A stretch of DNA of 64,000 nucleotides from Acidobacteriota bacterium (lineage in GTDB: Bacteria; Acidobacteriota; Terriglobia; Acidiferrales; UBA7541): NCBI GenBank assembly GCA_021324935.1, contig JAJPIE010000038.1, forward strand, positions 1-64,000, given 5' to 3'. The first letter of the stretch is position 1, and every line of letters starts with the position of its first letter. Positions 46,474-55,898 of the stretch are shown here, piece by piece. The notes under the pieces were generated by a model, which saw only the letters and a list, made by a program, of their open reading frames with translations, was not told where the DNA came from and made no database searches. The translations under genes were made by a program, and so were the position numbers.

Positions 46474-47150
46474 AGCCAAGAGGCATGATCGGGTATCACC
46501 CCGAGCAAATCATTCCCCACGACCACATTCTGCGCTACAGCTTCAAGGAGCGGATGAACCACTGGATCGCGGCGGGATCGTTTATTTATCTGATGCTGAC
46601 TGGGCTGGCGTTCTGGACACCGTGGCTTTTCTGGATTGCGACGATGCTGGGCGGCGCCGAACTTTCGCGGATGCTGCACCCGTGGATTGGATTGGTGTTC
46701 TTCGTGTCGGTCTGCTACATGTTCACGTTGTGGGCGAGCCAGATGAATTTTGAGCCAGTGGACAAGGAGTGGTGGAATTCGCTGGGCCACTACATCCGGA
46801 ACCAGGACGATCAGATGCCGCCGGCGGGGCGGTACAACGCCGGGCAGAAGCTGCTGTTCTGGAGCTTCTTTATCGGCGGGCTGTTGCTGCTGGCTTCGGG
46901 TCTGGTGCTGTGGTTCACGGAATCGATACCGTGGAACCTGCGCTGGCTGCGCTATCTGGCGGTGATCGTACATGCGGGGACGGCATTGCTTACAATCGGC
47001 AATTTCATGATCCACGTTTATATGGGGGTCTTCGCGGAACGCGGCGCATTCGGCAGCGTGATTCGCGGCGACGTTTCGCTGGCGTTTGCGAAGCGCTACC
47101 ATCCGGGCTGGTATAAAGAGATCGTCGGAGAAACCGAAACGCAGAAATGA
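46470..47150 (+). CDS. fdnI: Formate dehydrogenase-N cytochrome b subunit
   Basis: The membrane cytochrome b556-type subunit (226 residues), which passes electrons to quinone. Four membrane helices are visible: about 32-58 (AAGSFIYLMLTGLAFW), 72-92, 128-150 (FWSFFIGGLLLLASGLVLWF) and 166-190. Candidate haem ligands are the His of RMNHWIA in helix 1 and those in VHAGTALL and NFMIHVYMGVF of helix 4. The C-terminus (RGDVSLAFAKRYHPGWY) is typical of FdnI/FdoI. It starts within the last codons of fdnH and its own end overlaps fdhE, so all are translationally linked. Confidence 0.93.
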   Translation: MKPRGMIGYHPEQIIPHDHILRYSFKERMNHWIAAGSFIYLMLTGLAFWTPWLFWIATMLGGAELSRMLHPWIGLVFFVSVCYMFTLWASQMNFEPVDKEWWNSLGHYIRNQDDQMPPAGRYNAGQKLLFWSFFIGGLLLLASGLVLWFTESIPWNLRWLRYLAVIVHAGTALLTIGNFMIHVYMGVFAERGAFGSVIRGDVSLAFAKRYHPGWYKEIVGETETQK

Positions 47151-48010
47151 CGATTCTCACGGCTGGGAAGGCGAACTACCGCGCGCGGATCGAACGCGCG
47201 GCAGGGCTGGCGGAACGCCCAGAGCTTGCCGCACGCGAGATCCTCTCCTTCTACGGCGTGCTGGCCAATTTCCAGAAAAACTATTATGAAGCGCTCCTCA
47301 AATCGTGGGGAAAAAATGGCGTTGCGCCGGCGAGCGGCGATTTGCGCTCGGAATTGAATCTGGGCGTGGTGCTGGAGGCGTTCGGGGAGCTGCTGGAACT
47401 TGTTGGAGAACGGGGCCCGGGTGCGCTGGCGGAAGCGGCGCGAGCGTTTCAGTCCAAGGGCTGGGCACGGCAGGGAGAAATCCTTGGGGAATTCTGGAAA
47501 ACAGGGCTGATGCAATCGGATTCGGGAGCGGCGGTCCTGGAAGAGGATTCGCATCACCAGACGATGCGGAACTTTTTTGCGCGGGCGATGCTGCAACCTT
47601 ATGCGGAATTTGTGGGAGGGGCGATGCTGCCACCCGCTCCGGTGATGACGGTTTGCCGCTGCCCGCGGTGCAATGCCCTGCCCTTGCTGGGCGTGCTGCG
47701 GCCGGAGGGCGACGGCGGCAAACGGTTCCTGATGTGTTCTTTCTGCTCGCTGGAATGGGAATTCCGGCGAATTTTGTGCGCAAAATGCGGCGAAGACGAC
47801 GAAAAGAAGCTGCCTGTGTATGTGGCGGAGCAAATGCCGCACCTGCGGATGGAGTGCTGCGAGACCTGCAAACATTTTTTGCGGACCGTGGATTTAACGA
47901 AAGACGGGAACGCCGTGCCGCTGGTGGACGATCTGGCGGCCGTGCCATTCAGCTTGTGGGCCGAGGAGATGGGATACCAGCGAATTCAGGGGAATTTGCT
48001 GGGGACATGA
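47147..48010 (+). CDS. fdhE: Formate dehydrogenase accessory protein
   Basis: FdhE (287 residues) is needed for assembly or quality control of respiratory formate dehydrogenases and stays in the cytoplasm. The N-terminal half is helical. The C-terminal half has a rubredoxin-like set of CxxC motifs, CRCPRCNALP, MCSFCSLEW, LCAKCGED and CETCKHF, that bind iron in the E. coli protein. The final KDGNAVPLVDDLAAVPFSLWA is a family signature. It overlaps fdnI by 4 bases (ATGA). Having fdhE in the structural operon supports a functional enzyme rather than a relic. fdhD, the sulphur transferase also needed, is not in the window. Confidence 0.92.
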   Translation: MTILTAGKANYRARIERAAGLAERPELAAREILSFYGVLANFQKNYYEALLKSWGKNGVAPASGDLRSELNLGVVLEAFGELLELVGERGPGALAEAARAFQSKGWARQGEILGEFWKTGLMQSDSGAAVLEEDSHHQTMRNFFARAMLQPYAEFVGGAMLPPAPVMTVCRCPRCNALPLLGVLRPEGDGGKRFLMCSFCSLEWEFRRILCAKCGEDDEKKLPVYVAEQMPHLRMECCETCKHFLRTVDLTKDGNAVPLVDDLAAVPFSLWAEEMGYQRIQGNLLGT

Positions 48011-48044
48011 GAAGAGCGTGGGCGGTGGCCCGTGTGGTGAAGAA

Positions 48045-48066
48045 GGCGGGATGAAACCGCCCCTAC
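48045..48066 (-). repeat. REP-like palindrome, family B variant
   Basis: GGCGGG, ATGAA, ACCGCC, then CCTAC. It sits between fdhE and the amidohydrolase gene. Confidence 0.65.
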
Positions 48067-48101
48067 AGTGTATTGCAAGAATCAGGACAGGAGGGAGAGC
48101 G

Positions 48102-49439
48102 ATGAAGCCAATGAAGATTGCCTTGGTGCTTGCCCTGGTGTGGGGAATCGGTGCGTACGGGCAAGCGCAGAAGAATCAAGCGGCGCTGACGGTGATCCGC
48201 GCGGGGATGCTGATCGATGGACAAAGCGAGGCGGCACGTAAGAACCAACTGATCTTTGTGCGTGGCGAGAGGATTGAGAAAGTGGCGGACGAGTCCGCAA
48301 GCATTCCCGCCGGAGCGACGGTGATCGACCTATCGAACGCGACGGTGCTGCCGGGCCTGATCGATTCGCACACACACCTGTTTTTGTGGGGCGAGGATCC
48401 GGCGAAGGGTGGATATGACGCGAACATCCTGAAGGCGGGGATCGCGCTGCGGGCGGCGCGCGCGACGTATGCGGCAAAGCGGGCGCTGGAGCAAGGGTTC
48501 ACCACGCTGCGGGATCTGGAGACAGAGGGCGCGGGCTACGGCGACATCGAAATCAAACAAGCCATCGAAGAAGGAACCATTCCGGGGCCACGCATCTTCG
48601 GCGCGACGCGGGGAATTTCGTCGACGGGGGGCTACAACCTGGAGGGTTACGCGCCGGAACTGGTGCTGCCGAAAGGCGTACAGATCATCGACGGGCCGGT
48701 GGAAGCGCGGAAAGCGGCGCGCGAGCAACTGGATCATGGAGCGGACTGGATCAAAGTGTACATGACGCACCGTTCGTGGATGGACAAGCAGGGGAGGCTG
48801 GCATCGCAACCGACGCTGACGGTGGAAGAGTTGCGCGCGATCGTGGACGAAGCACACGGCTGGGGCAAGAAGGTGGCGTGCCACGCGTACAACGGAGAAG
48901 GATTGCAGAGGGCACTGGACGGTGGATGCGATTCGATCGAGCACGGACTGGAAATTACGGACACGCAAATCACGCAGATGGCGCGGCAAGGAACGTGGTA
49001 TTGCCCGACGATTGGAGTCTATTACGGCGATTGGGCGCCGGCGGGAACACCCGACGGGGAGCGAGACCGCGCGCGGGCGAGCGTGCATGAAGCTACATTT
49101 CGAAAAGCGCTGAAAGCGAATCTGAAGATTGTGTTCGGCACGGACATGGGCGGGATCCCGTGGCAGGAGCCGATCGCGGATGAGTTCGGATGGATGGTGA
49201 AGTTCGGGATGAGCCCGATGGGGGCGATTCAGGCGGCGACGTCGCGGCCGGCCGAGCTGCTGGATGAGAAGGGAGCGTTGGGCGCGGTGAGGGAAGGGGC
49301 CTACGCGGATATGATCGCAGTGAGCGGCGATCCACTGAAGAACATAGAAGAATTGAAGAAGGTGAAGTTTGTGATGAAAGGCGGGGCGGTGTTCAAGGAT
49401 GAGCTGCACGCGGCGCCTTGCAGAGGAGAGGCGAAGTAA
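48102..49439 (+). CDS. Exported amidohydrolase
   Basis: A metal-dependent amidohydrolase (445 residues), similar to the imidazolonepropionase/Xaa-Pro dipeptidase-like secreted group. A signal peptide covers residues 1-22 (KIALVLALVWGIGAYGQA). Metal-site residues are visible: H90 and H92 in DSHTHL, the carbamylated Lys in DWIKVYM, a His in VACHAY, a His in SIEHGLEI and the catalytic Asp in FGTDMGG. The C-terminal strand set returns to the N-terminal beta sandwich (GAYADMIAVSGDP). The start at 48102 has GGAGGGAG 4-8 bases upstream. Substrate is unknown; related proteins often hydrolyse dipeptides. It follows the fdn operon but a palindrome and a new ribosome site separate them. Confidence 0.87.
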   Translation: MKPMKIALVLALVWGIGAYGQAQKNQAALTVIRAGMLIDGQSEAARKNQLIFVRGERIEKVADESASIPAGATVIDLSNATVLPGLIDSHTHLFLWGEDPAKGGYDANILKAGIALRAARATYAAKRALEQGFTTLRDLETEGAGYGDIEIKQAIEEGTIPGPRIFGATRGISSTGGYNLEGYAPELVLPKGVQIIDGPVEARKAAREQLDHGADWIKVYMTHRSWMDKQGRLASQPTLTVEELRAIVDEAHGWGKKVACHAYNGEGLQRALDGGCDSIEHGLEITDTQITQMARQGTWYCPTIGVYYGDWAPAGTPDGERDRARASVHEATFRKALKANLKIVFGTDMGGIPWQEPIADEFGWMVKFGMSPMGAIQAATSRPAELLDEKGALGAVREGAYADMIAVSGDPLKNIEELKKVKFVMKGGAVFKDELHAAPCRGEAK

Positions 49440-49497
49440 AGAAGAAGACCTTAACGCAGAGGCGCTGAGAACGCAGGGATTGCGCGTAGAAGCAGGA

Positions 49498-49701
49498 TTA
49501 GTTGTGGCGGAGGAGGGCGTGCCAGGCTTTGTGGAGGAGGCTTTCGGAGCGGGAGTCGGAGAGCGGGTCCGAGCTGGCAGAAGAAGATCCGGCGGAGGCG
49601 GCGGAAAGCGGAGCGGAGAACTTCAGGGCCTGGTAAATCAGTGGCGCCGGATTTTCCTGCGATGCGCCGTACATGATACGGGCGAAGCTGAGATTGGACA
49701 T
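49498..49701 (-). CDS. Small hypothetical protein
   Basis: A 67-residue protein with no family I recognise. It begins MSNLSFARIMYGASQENPAP, has a Ser/Ala-rich middle (SAPLSAASAGSSSASSD) and ends LLHKAWHALLRHN. The main support is the start: GGAGGT lies 4 bases before the ATG, an ideal ribosome site in a region with no competing gene. No signal peptide or membrane helix is evident. Confidence 0.5.
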   Translation of the reverse strand: MSNLSFARIMYGASQENPAPLIYQALKFSAPLSAASAGSSSASSDPLSDSRSESLLHKAWHALLRHN

Positions 49702-49852
49702 AAAGACCTCCGGTCGCGATCTTTCGCGGGCGTTCCTTGATTGTGCGCTTGCGCGGGAATGGCTGAACGCCAGCGAAGAGAGCTGCAGCGAGTTGATAAC
49801 TGGCCCCAAGGTCAGGCGACGTTTCTGATATTTCGAGATGGAGGAGAAGGAG

Positions 49853-50287
49853 ATGGCGGAACAGAATTACGCGAATCACGCGAAGTGGGTGCCGGCCTTT
49901 CATTTTTTTGCCGTTCCGGTGTTGCTGCTGAATTTCGTGAACGCGATTGTGCAGTTGGTTCACGGGGGGATTACGTTTAACGGGGTGGTGGAAGTGCTGA
50001 CGGCGGCGGCGCTGGTGGCAACGATTTTTCTGGCGCGGATCTTTGCATTGAAGGTTCAGGACCGGGTGATCCGGCTGGAAGAGCGGATACGGATGGAAAG
50101 GCTTTTGCCGGAGGATTTGCGGCCGCGGATTCATGAATTCACGCCGGCGCAGTTAGTTGGCCTGCGATTTGCAAGCGATGGGGAGCTGCCGGTGCTGGCA
50201 CGGAAAGTGTTGAGCGAAAAAATTCAGCAAAGCAAAGCCATCAAGCAGATGGTGCAGAATTGGCGGGCGGATTATTTGCGGGCGTAA
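49853..50287 (+). CDS. DUF6526-like membrane protein
   Basis: A 144-residue protein with two hydrophobic helices (about 11-36, VPAFHFFAVPVLLLNFVNAIVQL, and 43-65, VVEVLTAAALVATIFLARI) and a charged cytoplasmic C-terminal half (DRVIRLEERIRMERLLP). It begins MAEQNYANHAKWVPAFHF, which I associate with the DUF6526 family found in Acidobacteriota and Bacteroidota, although that identification is from memory. Function is unknown. The start at 49853 has GGAGG 7 bases upstream; a start five codons earlier is possible. It is a stand-alone gene. Confidence 0.75.
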   Translation: MAEQNYANHAKWVPAFHFFAVPVLLLNFVNAIVQLVHGGITFNGVVEVLTAAALVATIFLARIFALKVQDRVIRLEERIRMERLLPEDLRPRIHEFTPAQLVGLRFASDGELPVLARKVLSEKIQQSKAIKQMVQNWRADYLRA

Positions 50288-50380
50288 GAAGGAGCGTGTG
50301 TGGGGATCTCATTGCGTGTTGTGAAGAAGGAGATTTTTGGCGGGTTGAAAGAGCATAGGGTGAAGCCTGAGGCAGGCGGT

Positions 50381-50405
50381 GGCCGAACTGAAGTTCGGCC
50401 ACCAC
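50381..50405 (-). repeat. REP-like palindrome, family A
   Basis: GGCCGAACTGAAGTTCGGCC, perfectly symmetric arms, then ACCAC; the minus strand begins GTGG rather than GTAG. Confidence 0.7.
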
Positions 50406-50519
50406 ACGGTGCGCGGAACGAGGGCGAGACAGAGATCCCGTTTGTGGAAATGAAGCGGCATGCGCTGCGCGCCGCTCAGGGCAAGGAGGCCTCTACTTGA
50501 AGATTCCCTTCGCTGGAGC

Positions 50520-51503
50520 TTAGCTGGCGGCTTTTGCGAGGCCGAGCGCGCCGGTGAAGGAATCGATTTCGGCGATTTCGCCGGTGGAGAGATGAAATTC
50601 GCCGGCGCGCATCACGCCGTCGACTTGTTTCGCGCTGCGAGCTCCAACGATAGCGCCGGTAACGGCGGGATTGCGCAGCGTCCATGCGATGGCGACTTCG
50701 CCAGGACCACGGCGGTGCCGCGCGCCGATTTCGCGGAGCTTTTCAACGAGGGCCAGATTTTTGGAGAGCTTGGGTTCCTTGAATTCGGGATTGCGGCTAC
50801 GGAAATCATCCGGGGGAAGGGCGGCGGCGCGCTCGCGGGTCATGCCGCCGGTCAACATACCGGAGAACATGGGCGAATAAACGATGACGCCAATGCAGAG
50901 TTGCCGCGCAGAGGGCAAGACATCGGATTCGATGGCGCGGCGAAGGATGGAGTAGGGAGGCTGAAGCGAAGTGACGGGGGCGATCTTTTGCGCGCGCTCC
51001 AGCTGCGCAGCATTGAAATTCGAGACGCCGATCCAGCGGACCTTGCCTTCTTTTTGCAGGGCGGCGAGCGTCTGCCAAGCTTCTTCGAGACCGGGACCGT
51101 TGTCCCGCGGGGGCCAGTGAATCTGGTAGAGATCGATCTGCTCGACCTGGAGACGGCGAAGGCTGTCTTCGCATTCCTGACGAATTGAATCAGCGCTGAA
51201 ATTCATGGAGATGTTGCCCTTGGCATCCCAGCGGAGGACGCACTTGGTGAAAACGCAGGGGCGCGGGCCACGCCATTCCTTTAGCGCGCGAGCGACGATT
51301 TCTTCGGAGTGACCCAAGCCGTAAGCCGCAGCGGTATCGATCCAATTGACGCCAAGTTCGAGCGCGCGATGGATGGCAGCGATGGAGTCCGAATCCTCCT
51401 GCGGGCCCCACGCATATTCCCAGCCGGAGCCGCCAATCGCCCAGGCGCCAAAACCAAGAGGGGTGATGTGCAAATCTGAATTGCCGAGCTTACGAGTATT
51501 CAT
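50520..51503 (-). CDS. Aldo/keto reductase
   Basis: An NADPH-dependent oxidoreductase of 327 residues with a TIM barrel, close to the YajO/GSP69-like group. The catalytic tetrad is visible: D56 in WIDTA, Y61 in AAYGLGHSEE, K87 in VFTKC and H129 in YQIHWP. Substrate-loop and cofactor segments include WIGVSNF, YSPMFSGMLTGG and the C-terminal GAIVGARSAKQVD. The start at 51503 gives the standard N-terminus NTRKLGNSDLHITPLGFG. AAGGATTCGAG lies just upstream. Natural substrate is not predictable. No operon partner is evident. Confidence 0.9.
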   Translation of the reverse strand: MNTRKLGNSDLHITPLGFGAWAIGGSGWEYAWGPQEDSDSIAAIHRALELGVNWIDTAAAYGLGHSEEIVARALKEWRGPRPCVFTKCVLRWDAKGNISMNFSADSIRQECEDSLRRLQVEQIDLYQIHWPPRDNGPGLEEAWQTLAALQKEGKVRWIGVSNFNAAQLERAQKIAPVTSLQPPYSILRRAIESDVLPSARQLCIGVIVYSPMFSGMLTGGMTRERAAALPPDDFRSRNPEFKEPKLSKNLALVEKLREIGARHRRGPGEVAIAWTLRNPAVTGAIVGARSAKQVDGVMRAGEFHLSTGEIAEIDSFTGALGLAKAAS

Positions 51504-51663
51504 TTTTTCTCGAATCCTTGAGGTTCTTTGTGCGCTTCGCAAAGTGAAGAATGGCGCTTAATAGGCACGTCTATTTGATGAAGCACGGAGCGGAATGGTT
51601 AGGAGATGAGAGAGATATGAGCCGGAGGACGCGGAGGAGGAACACGGAGACGGAAGAGGAAGA

Positions 51664-54600
51664 TTATTGCGCGAGGAAAGCGGCATCGAGGGAAACGGTT
51701 TCGCCGTCTGGATTGGTGAGGACGAGTTGTTGCGGGCCGGAGGAAAGAGCCGGCGTGGTGAAGGTGAGCGTGTTCATATCCTTAAAGGTGACGGCGAGCG
51801 ATTTGCCGCCGAGCGTGGCGGTGGTACCCGATTGGAAGCCGCTGCCGGTGAGCGTGACGGAGGTGCCGCCTGCGGCAGCGCCAGCGGAAGGAGCGAGCGT
51901 GCCGATGCCGAGAGGAACGCTGGCGAGCTTAACGAGAGTGAGGCCGGAAGTGGTAAGCGCAAACAAGCGCTGGCCGTATTCGTCGATGGTGAGAAAGGCG
52001 CCGTGAAGGCCGTCTACATCGGTGTTGAGCATGGCGAAGGGTTCCGGCAGAAAAATGCGGAGGCGAAGGCGGCCGCTGTGCGCGTCGCGGATGTCGATGC
52101 CACCGTGAATTCCCGTTGCGGGTGGCGCGGTGGGCGGCGGGCCATCGAGGAATGGTTCGTAGACAAGAGCGCCGGAAGGGTGCAGCGCGATGCCGGGAAC
52201 GGCGACGCGATTGGGAATGTTCTCGAGTTCTGCGGAAGTGGGAGAAGCGAGCAGGGTGAGTTCGGCGTTGCGAATTTCGGTGAGGTTGTTGGAACGAACG
52301 GCGAACATGGCACCAGAAGCGGCAGAGGCGAGGTCGGTGGAGAGGTCATTGGCGTTGGAAACGGTGAACGAGTTGGGCGAAGACGAGGACCAGGAGGCGA
52401 GCGGGCCGCCGGGCAACGAACTGAAGGCAAGAAAGACGGAATCGCCGGCGTGATCCGCCTGAAGCATGGGCGCGCCGGTGATGGAAGTGACCTCGGGCTG
52501 AGGCGCGGGTTCATAAGTGGGCGGGAAGGACGCGAGATTCATCTGGCCGAGGCAATTGTTGCAGGCGTTGGAGGAGCCGCCATCGCCGCTGAGGCCGACG
52601 AAAACGGTTTGCGCGCTGGTGGCGGCGACGCGCGAGGGACCCGAGTTGAGGTAGCCGGGAACGCCGCCGACGGAAACTTTGGAGCCGTTGTAGGCTGGGC
52701 CATCAGGATCGATAAGGTAAAGGTTTTGCGCGCCGTAATCGGCGACGACCAGTTGGGAGTTGTCCGGCGTCAAAGCCATGCCGCGAAGGCCCGCATCGGG
52801 CGGCGGGCCATTCGGGGGCGGTTGGAGCGGAGTGCGGAACACCTGGGCGGCGAGATCGAAGACGTCGATATGGTCGGTGGCGGAGAGATAAAGCTGCTGG
52901 CGACTCTGGTCGTAGGCAAGGAATTTGTAGAGGCCGGGGTGCGAGAAGGTCTGGCTGGCGGAGATGTATTGGAAGGATTTGGGCAGGACGGCGGAGCCAG
53001 CCGGAGTGGTAAGGGAAAGATCGGCCTTGCCAGCCGAGCCGGGAGGAGTGGTGAGGGTGATGCGCTCGAGGGGAAATGGATAAGTGGAATCGAGTCCCAA
53101 GGCGGGTGCGAGGGAGGACAGAGCTTCGACTTTTTGAATGCTGGCGGATTGGCCGGCGAGCTGGACGGTGACGCCGCCTGCGGCAGTGCCAAAGCCGTGC
53201 CCGATGAGATAGACCGTGTCGCCACCGGAGATGGAGCCGGCGTTGGGCAGGATTTCCTGGACCGTGGGACCGTAGGAAAATGCGTCGGGCGCCATGGCGA
53301 GCCAGCCGTTGGCAAAGTAAGCCGTCAGGTTTGCGGGACCACCGAAGCCGCTGGCAGGAGAGGTTGCTTGCAATTGAGAGGGACTGGCGACGTTTACCGC
53401 GGTGGGAGTTTGCGAGCCGAAACGAATTTGCGCAGCGGACGGAAAGTTCGTGCCAGTGAGCGTGACGAAGGTCCCCCCGGCATTGGGGCCCTCGGAGGGA
53501 GTGGCAACCGGCGCATTCGCGAAAGTGGGCGCGGGCGCCGAGAGCGAGCCGGGCGAAGAGGCATCGAGCGCGGCAACGCCACGATTGCCGCGGCCGAGGA
53601 CAAAATGCGAAGAGTCGCTCTCCTGAAGGAACGTGGGGACGCCCTGGACGGCGAGATCGGAGAGCTGGCCGATTTTGCGGAGATTGGCGGCGGCAAGGAC
53701 GGTGACGACACGGCCGTTGCCGAGCGCTTCGCCGACATACAAAACCTGGCCATCGGGGGAGAACACGAGGCCGGAAGTATTCGCGGCTGTATAGGTGGCT
53801 GTAGCGTTTAGCTTGTTGTCGAGAAGCAGAACTTGCTGGATGCCGCCGGCGCTGAGGATCAAAGCGAACTGCGAGCCATTGGAATTGGCGGCAACGGCAT
53901 TGATTACTCCAGCGCCGACAACCCGCGGCCCGGCAACGACGTTTCCGCTAGAATCAAGAAGGACGATCGCGCCGCTGGAGTCATTCGCGGCGGCGAAGAG
54001 GCGGGTGCGATCACCGGAACGCGCCATTACGCCGAGTCCATTCTGGAAGACCGCGGGCGCCGAAGAGGTGAGGTCGGTTGCCGTGTTGGAGGAAGGATCC
54101 CAGAGAGCAAGGAGAGATTCGCTGGCGGAAGACTGACGAAGGCGGAGCGCGATTTTTCCATTGGCGAGAGCGAGCGCTTCCGTGGGGCGATTGAAAACGA
54201 CACCGGGAAGCGGCGAGAGGCCCGTCATGGGATAACGCGCCGAGACTTGCAAGCCGGCGGTGCTGATGGCAAGGAGTTCCTCGGTTCGAGAGCCGACCCA
54301 GAGCGTGGAACCGTCGGCGGAAAGATCGACACTGGAGGCAGCGGGGACGTCGATGGTGGAAAGCAGCGAGGGGAAGGAATCGGAATAGACTTCGACGCGA
54401 TTCATGGAGGAATTGGCGACGAAAAAGCGGGCGCCTGTGGAATCGAAAACGATCTGGCGACGCACGGGATCGCCGACGGGAGCATCAACGGCGGGAACGG
54501 AATCGTCGCGCAGAAAAACAGAGCGCGAAAGATTGGAGGCCGTGGCCGGCTGGATCGAAAGTGTGAGCGGAGCGGAATGCGAAAGCGAGCCACTGACGGC

Positions 54601-54960
54601 CTGCGCGGTGAGAGTGAATTGTCCGGTGGCGGCGTTGGGCGCGGCAGCAAAGATTACGGACAAGGACCGGCCGGCGACAACGGAGAACGGGATGGGCGGA
54701 GAACTGGTGACACCAAAAGGAACTCCCGAAACATTGATTTCAACGGAGCCCGAGAAGCCGCCGATCCCAGTGACGCTGACGCTGAGCGGAGAGCTGGAAT
54801 TGCCCTGGGTAAGGCTGAGGGTAGCGACAGAGAGACTGACTGAAAAATCAGGTTGCGGAGGAGGCGGTTGAGTCCCACCCCCTCCACCGCCCCCGCAACC
54901 CTCCGCGAAGAGCAGGAAAGCGCCGAGAAGGAAAATTGAGCTGTGCGCACCGCAGCGCAT
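51664..54960 (-). CDS. TIG-repeat/beta-propeller lipoprotein
   Basis: A surface lipoprotein of 1098 residues. The signal peptide ends in a lipobox, LLFAEGC, with C22 followed by a run of glycines and a Pro-rich spacer. Ig-like beta domains follow (about 35-135). A seven-bladed-propeller-type region comes next (VRRQIVFDSTGARFFVANSSMNRVEVY onward). At least three IPT/TIG modules share GxNAGGTxVTLTGTNFPSAAQIRFG, SGGDTVYLIGHGFGTAAGGV and AAGGTSVTLTGSGFQSGTTA. The start at 54960 has GGGAG about 7 bases upstream and is the only one that places the lipobox correctly. It is probably a carbohydrate- or protein-binding surface structure. A promoter lies about 100 bases upstream. Confidence 0.85.
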   Translation of the reverse strand: MRCGAHSSIFLLGAFLLFAEGCGGGGGGGTQPPPPQPDFSVSLSVATLSLTQGNSSSPLSVSVTGIGGFSGSVEINVSGVPFGVTSSPPIPFSVVAGRSLSVIFAAAPNAATGQFTLTAQAVSGSLSHSAPLTLSIQPATASNLSRSVFLRDDSVPAVDAPVGDPVRRQIVFDSTGARFFVANSSMNRVEVYSDSFPSLLSTIDVPAASSVDLSADGSTLWVGSRTEELLAISTAGLQVSARYPMTGLSPLPGVVFNRPTEALALANGKIALRLRQSSASESLLALWDPSSNTATDLTSSAPAVFQNGLGVMARSGDRTRLFAAANDSSGAIVLLDSSGNVVAGPRVVGAGVINAVAANSNGSQFALILSAGGIQQVLLLDNKLNATATYTAANTSGLVFSPDGQVLYVGEALGNGRVVTVLAAANLRKIGQLSDLAVQGVPTFLQESDSSHFVLGRGNRGVAALDASSPGSLSAPAPTFANAPVATPSEGPNAGGTFVTLTGTNFPSAAQIRFGSQTPTAVNVASPSQLQATSPASGFGGPANLTAYFANGWLAMAPDAFSYGPTVQEILPNAGSISGGDTVYLIGHGFGTAAGGVTVQLAGQSASIQKVEALSSLAPALGLDSTYPFPLERITLTTPPGSAGKADLSLTTPAGSAVLPKSFQYISASQTFSHPGLYKFLAYDQSRQQLYLSATDHIDVFDLAAQVFRTPLQPPPNGPPPDAGLRGMALTPDNSQLVVADYGAQNLYLIDPDGPAYNGSKVSVGGVPGYLNSGPSRVAATSAQTVFVGLSGDGGSSNACNNCLGQMNLASFPPTYEPAPQPEVTSITGAPMLQADHAGDSVFLAFSSLPGGPLASWSSSSPNSFTVSNANDLSTDLASAASGAMFAVRSNNLTEIRNAELTLLASPTSAELENIPNRVAVPGIALHPSGALVYEPFLDGPPPTAPPATGIHGGIDIRDAHSGRLRLRIFLPEPFAMLNTDVDGLHGAFLTIDEYGQRLFALTTSGLTLVKLASVPLGIGTLAPSAGAAAGGTSVTLTGSGFQSGTTATLGGKSLAVTFKDMNTLTFTTPALSSGPQQLVLTNPDGETVSLDAAFLAQ

Positions 54961-55061
54961 AGCGTGGCTCCCAAAGCGCGAGAAGCAGAATGAGTGAATC
55001 CGGCCGGCTCGCAGGAGACCGGCCGGGGAATCACCCTTCTGGGAAGAGGACAACCGCCCAC

Positions 55062-55090
55062 ACCTTAGCTACCAGTCGGGCATATGTCAA
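55062..55090 (-). promoter_or_regulatory. Probable promoter of the TIG lipoprotein
   Basis: TTGACA (55085-55090), a 17-base spacer and TAAGGT (55062-55067) on the minus strand. The -10 is weak but spacing and -35 are exact. Start near 55055. Confidence 0.5.
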
Positions 55091-55240
55091 GATATTAAAT
55101 ATAGCGAGCAGTAAGCTTGCAGGATGGGAATTATTGAGGAAGATGGGCGCGTGGCGTGGCCCGTGCCTCGTGTTCCGTCACGCGAAGCGAGCAATCTGCG
55201 ACGCCCGCTTTGCACTCCTCAGGGTAATAAGCCTCTCCGC

Positions 55241-55278
55241 AGAAAAATAAAACGGCGCCTGGTGATTGCCAGGCGCCG
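55241..55278 (-). terminator. Intrinsic terminator after bactofilin gene
   Basis: A perfect 10-bp stem, CGGCGCCTGG with CCAGGCGCCG and a 6-base loop (55253-55278), is followed on the minus strand by TTTTATTTTTCT. It lies about 60 bases beyond the bactofilin stop codon. Confidence 0.9.
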
Positions 55279-55340
55279 GTCTTGGGAAGAACTTGGGAGA
55301 AGCAACTTCAAAACCGAGAAGAGGCGGCCGCTAGAAAAAC

Positions 55341-55898
55341 TCAGATGGTCTTGGGGCCGACGCCGGCGGTGGCCGGAGCGGAAGCGGAGCGAGAGAACGA
55401 GCCGGAGCCCGATTCCTTTTCGCCGGACTTGTCGATTTCGATGGAGCCTTTGAAGTAGGCGCCGTCTTCGATCATGATGCGCGCGGTGGTGAGGTCGCCG
55501 TTGACCGAGCCGTCTTTCTTGATCTCGATGCGATCCTTGGCGCGGAGATTGCCCTTGACGGTGCCGTATACGACGACTTCGCGGGCGATGATGTCCGCGG
55601 TGAGCTTGGCGGTGGCGCCGACGGTGAGCTTGCGTTCGTCGAGCTGCACAAGACCCTCGACCGAGCCCTCGAGGAGCAGGTCTTCATTCCCGGAAATTTC
55701 GCCCTTGATATGCAGACTCGGGCCGAGACGCGCCGTAGCGCGATCAGCGGTTGCACCCAACGGACGCATGGCATCTGTACTCATTGCGGTTGTTCCCTCC
55801 CAAGTGGCCGGCGAAGATTTCGGCGGCGGATTGACTGGTAAATTTTTTGGTTCCGGCTGCGCTGGTTGAGGCGTATCCGGCTTCTTGTTACCCCACAT
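55341..55898 (-). CDS. Bactofilin
   Basis: A bactofilin cytoskeletal protein of 185 residues (family PF04519). The disordered N-terminus is Pro-rich (KPDTPQPAQPEPKNLPVNPPP). The polymerising beta-helix (about 70-160) shows short repeats: LHIKGEISGNEDLLLEGSVEG, VGATAKLTADIIAREVVVYG, NLRAKDRIEIKKDGSVNGDL, and ARIMIEDGAYFKGSIEI. The tail is Ser/Ala/Gly-rich. GGGAGG lies 4 bases before the start at 55898. Bactofilins form nucleotide-free filaments that place cell-wall enzymes or signalling proteins. It is transcribed alone and ended by a clear terminator. Confidence 0.92.
   Translation of the reverse strand: MWGNKKPDTPQPAQPEPKNLPVNPPPKSSPATWEGTTAMSTDAMRPLGATADRATARLGPSLHIKGEISGNEDLLLEGSVEGLVQLDERKLTVGATAKLTADIIAREVVVYGTVKGNLRAKDRIEIKKDGSVNGDLTTARIMIEDGAYFKGSIEIDKSGEKESGSGSFSRSASAPATAGVGPKTI

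Larger units (their letters stand above)
54961..55340. other. Intergenic with promoter and terminator
   Basis: The spacer between bactofilin and the TIG lipoprotein, both on the minus strand. It holds the bactofilin terminator and the lipoprotein promoter; no gene is recognised. Confidence 0.65.
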
